DNA of 64,000 nt from 55-13 sp964501275 (lineage in GTDB: Bacteria; Armatimonadota; Fimbriimonadia; Fimbriimonadales; Fimbriimonadaceae). Each line of letters opens with the position of its first letter. The first letter of the stretch is position 1. The stretch lies in the NCBI GenBank assembly GCA_964501275.1, contig CAZCSP010000015.1:1-64000 (forward strand). The letters are read 5' to 3'. Positions 33,286 through 39,321 of the stretch are shown here, piece after piece. Made by a program: the position numbers and the translations under genes. The notes beneath the pieces were generated by a model, which saw only the letters and a program-made list of their open reading frames with translations, made no database searches and was not told where the DNA came from.

Positions 33286-34170
33286 CTAGTCGCACCGCCA
33301 ATACCAGGTGTCGTCCCAAGCTCCGCCACCCGTAAGCTCTCCTGACCGGTGCCCCTCAGGATCGACCTTGATCTGGTCAAACTGCCCTGAAGACACCGCC
33401 CGCTTCGCGTGGCTGTCCGCATAGATGATGGACCCGCCATTGCTGTCCCACTGCCGGAAATACCCGCAGTCGTAGCCGTAACGCGTGCAGTCGGGATCGT
33501 TCGCTTTGTTGAAGAAGTGCATCATCTCCAACCGGATAATGCGCGTCCCCGCCGGATCCTCGGCCATGGTGTCGGTCACGATCCGTGTCCAGCCATAAGG
33601 GTTGTTATTCCCTGTAGACTCGCCTTCCACTACACTGAACATACACTTCCCAAACCGGTAGCTGGACCCATACGCTTTCCAGTAGGTGTCGAACGAGCCG
33701 CCGGTGAGGCCAGGGTCGCTGGTCAGATAAGGCCCACCGCTGTCCAAGGGGCTGCGGAAGATGTCCTTGCTCTTCGAATAAGGCAGCAAAAGTGCCTCCG
33801 TCCCCTTATGGTTGGGCAACCCGAAATAGGCCGGAGCCCCGCCTGGATCGACGGTGTTATAGGCATAGAAGATCGGCGCCGCGTCGTCGTAGTCGCCCAT
33901 ATACATCTTCTGGGTAATGCCGATCTGCTTTGCGTTGCTCAGGCAGGAAGTCTTCTTTGCCGCATCCTTGGCCTTGGCAAACACAGGAAAAAGAATCGCC
34001 GCCAAGATCGCGATGATCGCGATCACGACGAGCAGTTCAATGAGGGTGAAAGCGAAGCGGCGTTGCGGCACGACGGCATTGCGGTGTTGCGGCGTCGCAG
34101 AGTTGACCTGCCGAGATGCCGTATAACCGTAGTGCCGTAAAGCCGAAATGCCAAGAGCCGTTTTCTTCAT
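33286..34170 (-). CDS. DUF1559-type prepilin with repeat-derived long leader
   Basis: 294 residues from the ATG at 34170, which has a perfect ribosome site TCGGAGG 5 nt upstream. The prepilin core FTLIELLVVIAIIAILAAILFPVFAKAK begins at residue 42, preceded by Ala instead of the usual Gly, and continues KKTSCLSNAKQIGITQKMYMGDYDDAAP as in the family. The 41-residue leader (MKKTALGISALRHYGYTASR ...) is far longer than the normal 5-15 and is mostly translated from the octad repeat at 34057-34152. The C-terminus has paired cysteines (DCTRYGYDCGY) and ADSHAKR. Translation is controlled by the upstream TPP riboswitch. Confidence 0.88.
   Translation of the reverse strand: MKKTALGISALRHYGYTASRQVNSATPQHRNAVVPQRRFAFTLIELLVVIAIIAILAAILFPVFAKAKDAAKKTSCLSNAKQIGITQKMYMGDYDDAAPIFYAYNTVDPGGAPAYFGLPNHKGTEALLLPYSKSKDIFRSPLDSGGPYLTSDPGLTGGSFDTYWKAYGSSYRFGKCMFSVVEGESTGNNNPYGWTRIVTDTMAEDPAGTRIIRLEMMHFFNKANDPDCTRYGYDCGYFRQWDSNGGSIIYADSHAKRAVSSGQFDQIKVDPEGHRSGELTGGGAWDDTWYWRCD
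34057..34152. repeat. octad STRR inside a prepilin coding sequence
   Basis: On the plus strand GCGGCGTTGCGGCACGACGG, CATTGCGGTGTTGCGGCG and ATGCCGTATAACCGTAGTGCCGTAAAGCCG. The same text class as the intergenic arrays at 34361-34400 and 34651-34690, but here it is read in frame as prepilin leader residues 7-40. Confidence 0.8.
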
Positions 34171-34175
34171 GGTTT

Positions 34176-34237
34176 CCTCCGAATGTTTTTTTAAGAGCCA
34201 CCAATCGCGATTGCGAAGGGGGCTCCAACATCGGAGG
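34176..34237 (-). promoter_or_regulatory. SD-sequestering expression platform of the TPP riboswitch
   Basis: In the transcript CCUCCGA (34237-34231) is perfectly complementary to the ribosome site UCGGAGG (34182-34176). Between them GAGCC (34225-34221) pairs with GGCUC (34199-34195) and CAAU/AUUG close an inner loop, so one long hairpin hides the SD. This is a translational-control layout. Confidence 0.75.
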
Positions 34238-34248
34238 CCAGCTTCCAC

Positions 34249-34332
34249 AATCCCTACACCGGTACTAACCGGATCAGGTTCTAGGGGTCGTCATCATCGC
34301 AGATGACCTCTCAGCCATAAAGGCTCCCCCTG
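34249..34332 (-). ncRNA. TPP riboswitch (THI element)
   Basis: The minus strand reads GGGGGAGCC-UUUAU-GGCUGAGAGG, then a P3-like AUCUGCGAUGAU arm, CCCCUAGAACCUGAUCCGG, UUAGUACCGGUGUAGGGA. All conserved TPP blocks are present: the GGCUGAGA J3/2, ACCUGAUCCGGNUNAUNCCGGNGUAGGGA-like J2/4-P4-P5, and closing P1. The aptamer lies 79 nt upstream of a prepilin ATG, in the sense orientation. No thiamine gene is in the window. Identity of the aptamer is very clear; the biological target is surprising. Confidence 0.93.
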
Positions 34333-34351
34333 CGGGCGGTTCTCTGCTTGT

Positions 34352-34357
34352 ATTGTA
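34352..34357 (-). promoter_or_regulatory. possible promoter of the TPP riboswitch transcript
   Basis: Minus-strand TACAAT about 20 nt before the aptamer. No clear -35; the upstream DNA is octad repeat. Confidence 0.4.
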
Positions 34358-34360
34358 CGC

Positions 34361-34400
34361 TAAACGGTGTTGCGGCGTTAGGGCGTTGCGGCTTTACGGG
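34361..34400. repeat. octad STRR array, left of a small membrane gene
   Basis: GGTGTTGCGGCGTTAGG, GCGTTGCGGCTTTACGGG. Contains the stop codon of the small gene, whose last residues KAATP are repeat-encoded. Inverted counterpart at 34651-34690. Confidence 0.7.
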
Positions 34401-34632
34401 TGTTTCGAATGCGACGACGGCGGCGTTCTCTTCTCTCCCAAATGAATGTCACAAGCCCGTAGACAACGGCACCGACAAAGATAAGGCCCAGCGCCAGAGC
34501 CAAAAATGGAAAAACATTGCTTAGATTGACGAACAGCCACGGGTCACGAATGAGCAACCATCCGCCTATGGTTGCCGAACCATAGATCGCCAACACGACC
34601 CACCAATCCGACTTCCTTTTGATCAACCTCAT
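34378..34632 (-). CDS. small two-TM membrane protein
   Basis: 84 residues from ATG 34632: two TM helices (WWVVLAIYGSATIGGWLLI and VFPFLALALGLIFVGAVVYGLVTFI) and a basic tail ERRERRRRRIRNTRKAATP. TATACT lies 7 nt before the ATG, a leaderless layout. The gene is enclosed by inverted octad arrays (34361-34400 and 34651-34690). Longer reading from 34794 would overlap uppS and is rejected. Function unknown. Confidence 0.6.
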   Translation of the reverse strand: MRLIKRKSDWWVVLAIYGSATIGGWLLIRDPWLFVNLSNVFPFLALALGLIFVGAVVYGLVTFIWERRERRRRRIRNTRKAATP

Positions 34633-34639
34633 GTCAAAG

Positions 34640-34645
34640 AGTATA
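34640..34645 (-). promoter_or_regulatory. -10 box of a leaderless promoter
   Basis: Minus-strand TATACT, 7 nt before the ATG at 34632. Confidence 0.5.
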
Positions 34646-34650
34646 AGCCA

Positions 34651-34690
34651 GAATGCCGCAAAGCCCCAACACCGAAATGCCGTAACGCCC
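34651..34690. repeat. octad STRR array, right of a small membrane gene
   Basis: GAATGCCGCAAAGCCCCAAC, ACCGAAATGCCGTAACGCCC; inverted relative to 34361-34400. It ends at the uppS stop codon. Confidence 0.7.
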
Positions 34691-35449
34691 TCACTCAACC
34701 ACCGCCCCAAACTTCCGTGTCCGTTGCTGGTAGGTGTAGACCGCCTGCAAAAGCTCCGCCTCGTCGAACTCCGGCCAAGGCTTCTCGGTGACATAAAGCT
34801 CGGTATAAGCCGACTGCCAGATCAAAAAGTTGCTCCACCGCATCTCCCCCGCCGTCCGAATCATCAGGTCGGGTTCCGGGGTGCTCGGATTGTAGAGATG
34901 CTCCGCGATCAACTCCTCCGTCACATCCTCCGGGCGAGCGCCCGCCGCTACAATCTCCCGAATTGCATCCACAATCTCCGCCCGCCCTCCATAGTTCACA
35001 GCAAGGGTAAAAGTGATCCCTGTATTGCCCTTGGTCGTCTCCACCCCATCCAACAGCGCCTTGCGCAAAGAAGCCGGAACCTCATCCAACCGACCCGCCA
35101 CCTGCACCCGAACGTTGTTCTGATGCATCGCGCGAAGCTCATCCTTCGCCGCCGTCTCAATCAGCTTCATCAACCCAGCCACTTCGTCTTGAGGCCGTCG
35201 CCAGTTCTCAGCCGAAAACGCATACACGGTCAGATACTTGATCCCCAACTCGCTGGCATTCAAAAGCACCCCCCGAAGCGTTCGATACCCCTCCCGATGC
35301 CCCAACAACCGCTGCAACCCCCGCTTCTTCGCCCAACGACCGTTGCCATCCATGATAACGGCAACGTGAGTGGGGAGGGAGGACAGGTCGATGCCGAGGG
35401 ACTGAGCGGCTTGCTGAACGTTATTGAGCGGCGTTACGGCGTTGGGCAT
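34691..35449 (-). CDS. uppS: undecaprenyl diphosphate synthase
   Basis: Cis-prenyltransferase making the C55 lipid carrier of cell-wall synthesis. The 252 residues contain the signature HVAVIMDGNGRWAKKRGL, GHREGYRTLRGVL, YLTVYAFSAENWRRP, LAVNYGGRAEIVDAIREI, PDLMIRTAGEMRWSNFLIWQSAYTELYVTEKPWPEF. The only usable ATG (35449) lies inside a heptad repeat, so the first residues MPNAVTPLN are repeat-encoded and no ribosome site is visible. It follows frr as in the classical pyrH-frr-uppS order, but a four-helix gene with its repeats separates them. Confidence 0.96.
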   Translation of the reverse strand: MPNAVTPLNNVQQAAQSLGIDLSSLPTHVAVIMDGNGRWAKKRGLQRLLGHREGYRTLRGVLLNASELGIKYLTVYAFSAENWRRPQDEVAGLMKLIETAAKDELRAMHQNNVRVQVAGRLDEVPASLRKALLDGVETTKGNTGITFTLAVNYGGRAEIVDAIREIVAAGARPEDVTEELIAEHLYNPSTPEPDLMIRTAGEMRWSNFLIWQSAYTELYVTEKPWPEFDEAELLQAVYTYQQRTRKFGAVVE

Positions 35450-35475
35450 TAGGCGTTTGGCATCGGGCTTTGGGA
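35431..35475. repeat. array flanking four-helix gene 2 (uppS side)
   Basis: GCGTTACGGCGTTGGGCATT AGGCGTTTGG CATCGGGCTTTGGG. Inverted to 35943-36004. Contains the uppS start codon and lies against the 3' end of the four-helix gene. Confidence 0.75.
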
Positions 35476-35476
35476 A

Positions 35477-35914
35477 TCAGTCGGTGGCCTCTAGCGAGCT
35501 TAGGCTGTACGAGGCTTGTTCTTCTTTGACAATACTGCCCGAATGCGACTCGCGCCTAAACTTGATCAGGCCATTCAACAAAGAGCCTCCTCTTTCAATC
35601 TCGGCTAACAGTAACTCACCCTTTTCCGCATCAATGAGTTTGCGGCGAATAGCTCGGGTTATCCACAGGCGGGTCTCCCTGCCGGATGAGCGAGAATAGC
35701 GAAAGAACCTGATTGAGTCTGGATCAGACCCTCGACTATCGCCTTCCACCAAGTTGGCGCCCACACTGTCTGCCGCTCTCACCAACTGGCTACCAACCGT
35801 GTTCTTGGCAAAGGTGTTCCAGTGAGCAACCAAATCCCAAACCTCATCCGAAACTGCCTCAAAGGTCAAGAAGACGTCTAATTGCTCAATAGGACGATAA
35901 CGATCTCCAGCCAT
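35477..35914 (-). CDS. four-helix-bundle protein, 23S rRNA IVP (S23/Avd-like) family
   Basis: 145 residues: YRPIEQLDVFLTFEAVSDEVWDLVAHW, then QLVRAADSVGANLVEGDSRG (the SVGANxVEG motif of the family), RFFRYSRSSGRETRLWITRAI and a last helix LLLAEIERGGSLLNGLIKF. Only distantly similar to the copy at 12965-13330, so the two are not a recent duplication. The ATG has a GGAGG ribosome site 7 nt upstream. It is inserted between frr and uppS, in the same direction, with inverted CCCAAYGCC-type arrays on both sides. Role unknown. Confidence 0.87.
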   Translation of the reverse strand: MAGDRYRPIEQLDVFLTFEAVSDEVWDLVAHWNTFAKNTVGSQLVRAADSVGANLVEGDSRGSDPDSIRFFRYSRSSGRETRLWITRAIRRKLIDAEKGELLLAEIERGGSLLNGLIKFRRESHSGSIVKEEQASYSLSSLEATD

Positions 35915-35942
35915 TTATTCCTCCAGACAGTAAGTGGTTGTC

Positions 35943-36004
35943 ACCCAAAAACCCAAAACCCAGTGCCCAACGCCAAACACCCAATGCCTAACACCCAACG
36001 CCTC
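35943..36004. repeat. array flanking four-helix gene 2 (frr side)
   Basis: CCCAAAAACCCAAAACCCAG, TGCCCAACGCCAAACACCC, AATGCCTAACACCCAACGCC. It ends one base before the frr stop codon. Confidence 0.75.
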
Positions 36005-36005
36005 C

Positions 36006-36566
36006 CTACACCGTCATCAACTCGGCCTCTTTCTTCTTCCCAACCTCATCCGCCTGATGCACGAACGTGTCCGTCAGCTTCTGAACCTTCCCCTCATTCC
36101 CCTTCACGTCGTCCTCCGTGATCTCCTTCTTTTTCTCCAGAGCCTTCAGATGATCGATCGCCTCTCGGCGCGCATTCCGAATGGAGACGCGGCAGTGCTC
36201 GGTCCGCGCATGGACCTGCTTGACCATGTCCTTCCTTCGCTCCTCCGTCATCTGGGGGAAATTCAGCCGAATGCCGCCGCCGTCGTTGACCGGGCTGATG
36301 CCCAGGTCGCTCTTCAGGATTGCCCGCTCGATGAGGGGGATCATCGACTTGTCGTAGGGTTGGATGTAGAGTTGGCGAGGCTCAGGGACGCTCACGTTTG
36401 CCACCTGGCTGACCGGTGTATCGGTCCCGTAGTAATCCACATGGACCCGCTCCAGAACTGCCGTCGTGGCCCGACCGGTGCGATAGGTTCCAAAGTCGTG
36501 CGACATCGCGTCGATCGCCGCTTTCATCTTATGCTCTGCTTCCTGCAAAATTTGGTGTACTGACAT
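36006..36566 (-). CDS. frr: ribosome recycling factor
   Basis: Splits post-termination ribosomes with EF-G. 186 residues with the three-helix bundle and signature blocks (KMKAAIDAMSHDFGTYRTGRAT, VDYYGTDTPVSQVANVSVPEPR, NDGGGIRLNFPQMTEERRKDMVKQVHA, RNARREAIDHLKALEKKKEITEDD). A GGAGGAG ribosome site precedes the ATG, which directly follows the pyrH stop. Confidence 0.98.
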   Translation of the reverse strand: MSVHQILQEAEHKMKAAIDAMSHDFGTYRTGRATTAVLERVHVDYYGTDTPVSQVANVSVPEPRQLYIQPYDKSMIPLIERAILKSDLGISPVNDGGGIRLNFPQMTEERRKDMVKQVHARTEHCRVSIRNARREAIDHLKALEKKKEITEDDVKGNEGKVQKLTDTFVHQADEVGKKKEAELMTV

Positions 36567-37292
36567 TTACTCTCCTCCGACGAGAGTGCCTTCGTTTTGG
36601 CCTTGAACAGCCGCCACCAAGGCGCCCGGTTTGTTGAAGTCTAACACGATCACCGGCAAGCGATGTTCCCGGCACATGGTGAAAGCCGTCTGATCCATCA
36701 CCGCCAACCGCTTCGAGATCGCCTCCGAATACTCCAGCGTTTCATACTTCACCGCATCCGAATGCTTCTTGGGATCCTTGTCGTAGATTCCATCGACCTT
36801 GGTCGCCTTGATCAAAACCTCGGCATCGATCTCCAAAGCCCGAAGCACGGCGGCGGTGTCGGTGGTGAAGTAGGGATTCCCCGTCCCGGCGGCGAAGACC
36901 ACCACCCGATCCTTCTCCAAGTGCCGCACTGCGCGGCGACGGATAAAACTCTCTGCCACTTGGGAAATGGCGATGGCGCTCTGCACCCGCACCTGAACCC
37001 CGGTTTTTTCGATAGCCGATAGGAGACCTAATGAATTCATAAGGGTTCCTAACATTCCCATCTGGTCGGCTACCGACCGGTCGATTCCCCCTTCCGCCGA
37101 GAACTGCTCGCCCCGAACAAAGTTCCCGCCGCCCACCACAATTGCCATCTCGATCCCCAAATGGTGAACCTGCGCGATCTCGTTTGCGATGTAGTTGAGA
37201 ATCTGGGGGCTGAGGCCAAAACCTTCGCCTCCCGCAAGGGCCTCTCCGCTAAGCTTGAGGAGGATACGGCGAAAAGGTCTGCGCTCTATCAT
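36567..37292 (-). CDS. pyrH: UMP kinase
   Basis: Phosphorylates UMP to UDP; allosterically controlled hexamer. The 241 residues begin MIERRPFRRILLKLSGEAL, with IEMAIVVGGGNFVRG, DQMGMLGTLMNSLGL, FAAGTGNPYFTTDTAAVLRA and IKATKVDGIYDKDPKKH as family signatures. ATG 37292 fits the family start; a TTG at 37340 with a GAGGAG site 8 nt upstream would add 16 residues and cannot be ruled out. Directly followed by frr. Confidence 0.97.
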   Translation of the reverse strand: MIERRPFRRILLKLSGEALAGGEGFGLSPQILNYIANEIAQVHHLGIEMAIVVGGGNFVRGEQFSAEGGIDRSVADQMGMLGTLMNSLGLLSAIEKTGVQVRVQSAIAISQVAESFIRRRAVRHLEKDRVVVFAAGTGNPYFTTDTAAVLRALEIDAEVLIKATKVDGIYDKDPKKHSDAVKYETLEYSEAISKRLAVMDQTAFTMCREHRLPVIVLDFNKPGALVAAVQGQNEGTLVGGE

Positions 37293-37354
37293 TCCAAAGG
37301 CGGAGCGTACCTTTTTGCGAGAACCTTTTCCCCTCTTCAACAGTCAAACTCCTC

Positions 37355-38212
37355 ATGATTCGAACAGGGATCGCATTTGTCGCTGTCGCCATGGCCGTAT
37401 CGACCGGCTATGGGCAGGCGTTGACCGCTTCTGAGACCGAGGTCGATATGGCCTTCAAGTACCTGCGGTCCGAACCGAAGGTCCTTTTCCGTCTGATCGG
37501 CAACGAAACTCTGGGAACCGCGACCACGCCGATCACAACCGACCTCTTCTGGGACCGCCCATTTCCCTCCACCGCCCAGGATATGAAGTTGGAGCTTCTG
37601 GAAGGCCGCAACGGCATTTGGACGAACCGAATTGTGGCCGACGGCCGCCATGTCTGGGGAATCAACCTGCTTCGAGACACCTACTCCACGGCCCGCTACG
37701 GCTCCTACGCCGCCGCCAAGCCCGAGGACTACGAGCAGAACGGCCTTCAATCGTTGAATGTCCACACTACAGGCCAAAGCACGTTGTTGGCCCGGATGGC
37801 GCGCGAGATTTGGGCTGGTATCGACGCCATTTACCGTCCCTGGATCCCTGCCTCAAGCAACCGGGGCGAATTCACCGTGTCCGGCGCAGGCGGGACCGAA
37901 GCCGATCCCGTGGTGCCAGCCAGGGAATACGTCTCCAGCGGCACCAAGAAGTTCCACATGTACTGGCTCAGCAAGGCTGGCACCTACACCCGTTCCCTGG
38001 TCTTTGAGCTAAACCATGACTCCGACACCGACACCTGGAAGCTGGGTGCGATTTACTACTCAGATGTATCCAAAGTCGGCGCGACCACCAAGTTGGTGGA
38101 CTGGAAAGTGGATATCTACACTGGCACTCTCCCCACCGCCGGAAATTTCACCTACACCCCTTCCGCCACCGCCCGAGCCATCGCCAGCCCTAAGCCTAAC
38201 GGGGGAGGGTAG
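37355..38212 (+). CDS. secreted hypothetical protein
   Basis: 285 residues. Signal peptide MIRTGIAFVAVAMAVSTGYGQA; the mature protein is beta-rich (DMKLELLEGRNGIWTNRIVADGRHVWGINL, KKFHMYWLSKAGTYTRSLVFELN, WKVDIYTGTLP) and resembles outer-membrane lipoprotein-sorting or LolA-like folds only vaguely. The last residues ASPKPNGGG and the stop codon come from a heptad repeat array. Divergent from pyrH with about 60 bp between starts. Confidence 0.55.
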   Translation: MIRTGIAFVAVAMAVSTGYGQALTASETEVDMAFKYLRSEPKVLFRLIGNETLGTATTPITTDLFWDRPFPSTAQDMKLELLEGRNGIWTNRIVADGRHVWGINLLRDTYSTARYGSYAAAKPEDYEQNGLQSLNVHTTGQSTLLARMAREIWAGIDAIYRPWIPASSNRGEFTVSGAGGTEADPVVPAREYVSSGTKKFHMYWLSKAGTYTRSLVFELNHDSDTDTWKLGAIYYSDVSKVGATTKLVDWKVDIYTGTLPTAGNFTYTPSATARAIASPKPNGGG

Positions 38213-38317
38213 GGCGTTGGGCATTTGGTTTTAGGTTTTGGGTTTTGGGTGATATGACTGATTGGTCCGATCAGTCATATCAGCTTAGCGCCGCAACGCC
38301 CTAACGCCGTCCAACAC
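38211..38317. repeat. inverted STRR pair with perfect 12-bp central stem
   Basis: Left arm AGGGCGTTGGGCATTTGG, TTTTAGGTTTTGGGTTTTGGG (38212-38250); centre GATATGACTGAT-N7-ATCAGTCATATC (38251-38281, perfect); right arm GCGCCGCAACGCCCTAACGCCG (38287-38309). No gene inside. Confidence 0.75.
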
Positions 38318-38409
38318 AGCCGTCGCCAATTTCGACTTTCGCCCCGCCCATCCTTCTTCGGTTGATGAGTTCCAGTGCCAACCTGGATCGGCACACCGAC
38401 AACCTCCGC

Positions 38410-38628
38410 TTAGCGCAGGACCCTCGCGAACGACATCTTGGAAGGGTCGTTCTCCATCCGGGCAATGACAGTTTGGCTTGTCCCAAGTTCCTCCGCGACC
38501 TCCCGCTCAATGAGGCCCAACCGAACCCGCTCATCGACCAAGGCTCCCATAATCCGAACCGGTTCCCAAATCCCGACAAAGCCAGGTTGGGGCATCGCCG
38601 CTTCGTTCAATCTGTGTAGGTAATCCAT
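38410..38628 (-). pseudogene. HTH antitoxin (HigA/XRE type) cut by an in-frame stop
   Basis: From ATG 38628 (AAGGGG ribosome site) the frame encodes an XRE-type helix-turn-helix (IEREVAEELGTSQTVIARMENDP) and reads SKMSFARVLR before TAA at 38412-38410. Without frameshift the codons after the stop continue AEVVGVPIQVGT, exactly where HigA-type antitoxins read RYAE-hG-hRhxh. The TAA therefore stands for a TAC/TAT tyrosine codon, a likely nonsense mutation that removes the final strand. No RelE/HigB toxin gene is adjacent, and repeats flank both sides. Confidence 0.65.
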
Positions 38629-38670
38629 GTTGGCCCCTTCCATATGTTCCCTACGCCTATCATCCTCGAT

Positions 38671-38716
38671 CGCCAACAGCCCAATGCCCTAATGCCGCAA
38701 CGCCGTTACACCGTCC
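38671..38716. repeat. heptad/octad STRR array
   Basis: CGCCAACAGCCCAATGCCC, TAATGCCGCAACGCCG, TTACACCGTCC. Encodes the last residues of the next reverse-strand gene. Confidence 0.7.
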
Positions 38717-39120
38717 AAAAACTCATCCCAAGCCTCCTCGGTAGACAACCCCTTCATCACTATCCGAGCCCGACCATCCCTAACCACGGCGGCAAAGGCC
38801 GACTCAGGGCGGTCGGGTTGGATGAGGTCTCGCCAGGCGGAGACATTTTCGTAGACCACAAACGACCGGTCGATTCGGCTGGGCGGCACGATGGATTCCA
38901 AGAGTGTGGCGTCATCCGATCCCGGAGCCTCCAAAAAGAAAGCTTGCACCCAAGGAACATCCGGCGCATCCGCCGCCAACAACCGCTCCCAAACGGCCAT
39001 CTGGGCAATCGCCCGAAAGTCAAAGCCACCAAGGATTACATCGAACTCGACTCCCAGCGACAGGGCAGGAAAATCAAGGTCGCGAGCCAACAAAGTCCGA
39101 TAAGCCTCCCGCCAAACCAC
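38689..39120 (-). CDS. hypothetical soluble protein
   Basis: 143 residues: MVWREAYRTLLARDLDFPALSLGVEFDVILGGFDFRAIAQM..., with a thioredoxin-like or redox-like pattern at WVQAFFLEAPGSDDATLLESI and AAVVRDGRARIVMKGLSTEEAWDEFLDG but no catalytic cysteines. No family recognised. GTG start with TATAAT 5 nt upstream (leaderless). The C-terminal GVTALRH is repeat-encoded. Confidence 0.55.
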   Translation of the reverse strand: MVWREAYRTLLARDLDFPALSLGVEFDVILGGFDFRAIAQMAVWERLLAADAPDVPWVQAFFLEAPGSDDATLLESIVPPSRIDRSFVVYENVSAWRDLIQPDRPESAFAAVVRDGRARIVMKGLSTEEAWDEFLDGVTALRH

Positions 39121-39125
39121 ACCCG

Positions 39126-39131
39126 ATTATA
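39126..39131 (-). promoter_or_regulatory. -10 box of a leaderless promoter
   Basis: Minus-strand TATAAT, 5 nt from the GTG at 39120; it abuts the MITE-like element at 39138. Confidence 0.55.
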
Positions 39132-39137
39132 GGCCCC

Positions 39138-39258
39138 CCTGGGATCGCCGAATTCATTCGGCAACCGACTTATAGTTGGAAGCAGCCCGTAGTGACTATC
39201 CTCGCTAAGACATCATCAGACTACAAGCCGGTTGCCGAATGAATTCGGCGATCCCAGG
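39138..39258. mobile_element. 121-bp MITE-like element with 39-bp terminal inverted repeats
   Basis: Bases 39138-39167 and 39229-39258 are perfect 30-bp inverted copies, extended to 39 bp (to 39176 and from 39220) with two mismatches. Each arm itself contains a small hairpin GCCGAA-TTCA-TTCGGC. The 43-bp centre has no ORF. CCTGGGATCG at the ends and a nearby extra GGCCGATCCCAG may mark the insertion border. It lies between divergent genes and touches neither. Confidence 0.85.
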
Positions 39259-39321
39259 CCGATCCCAGAGGGTCCCTTCTTCCCTACTCCCCTTTCCCAC
39301 CCCCAGGTACCCTATACCCTC

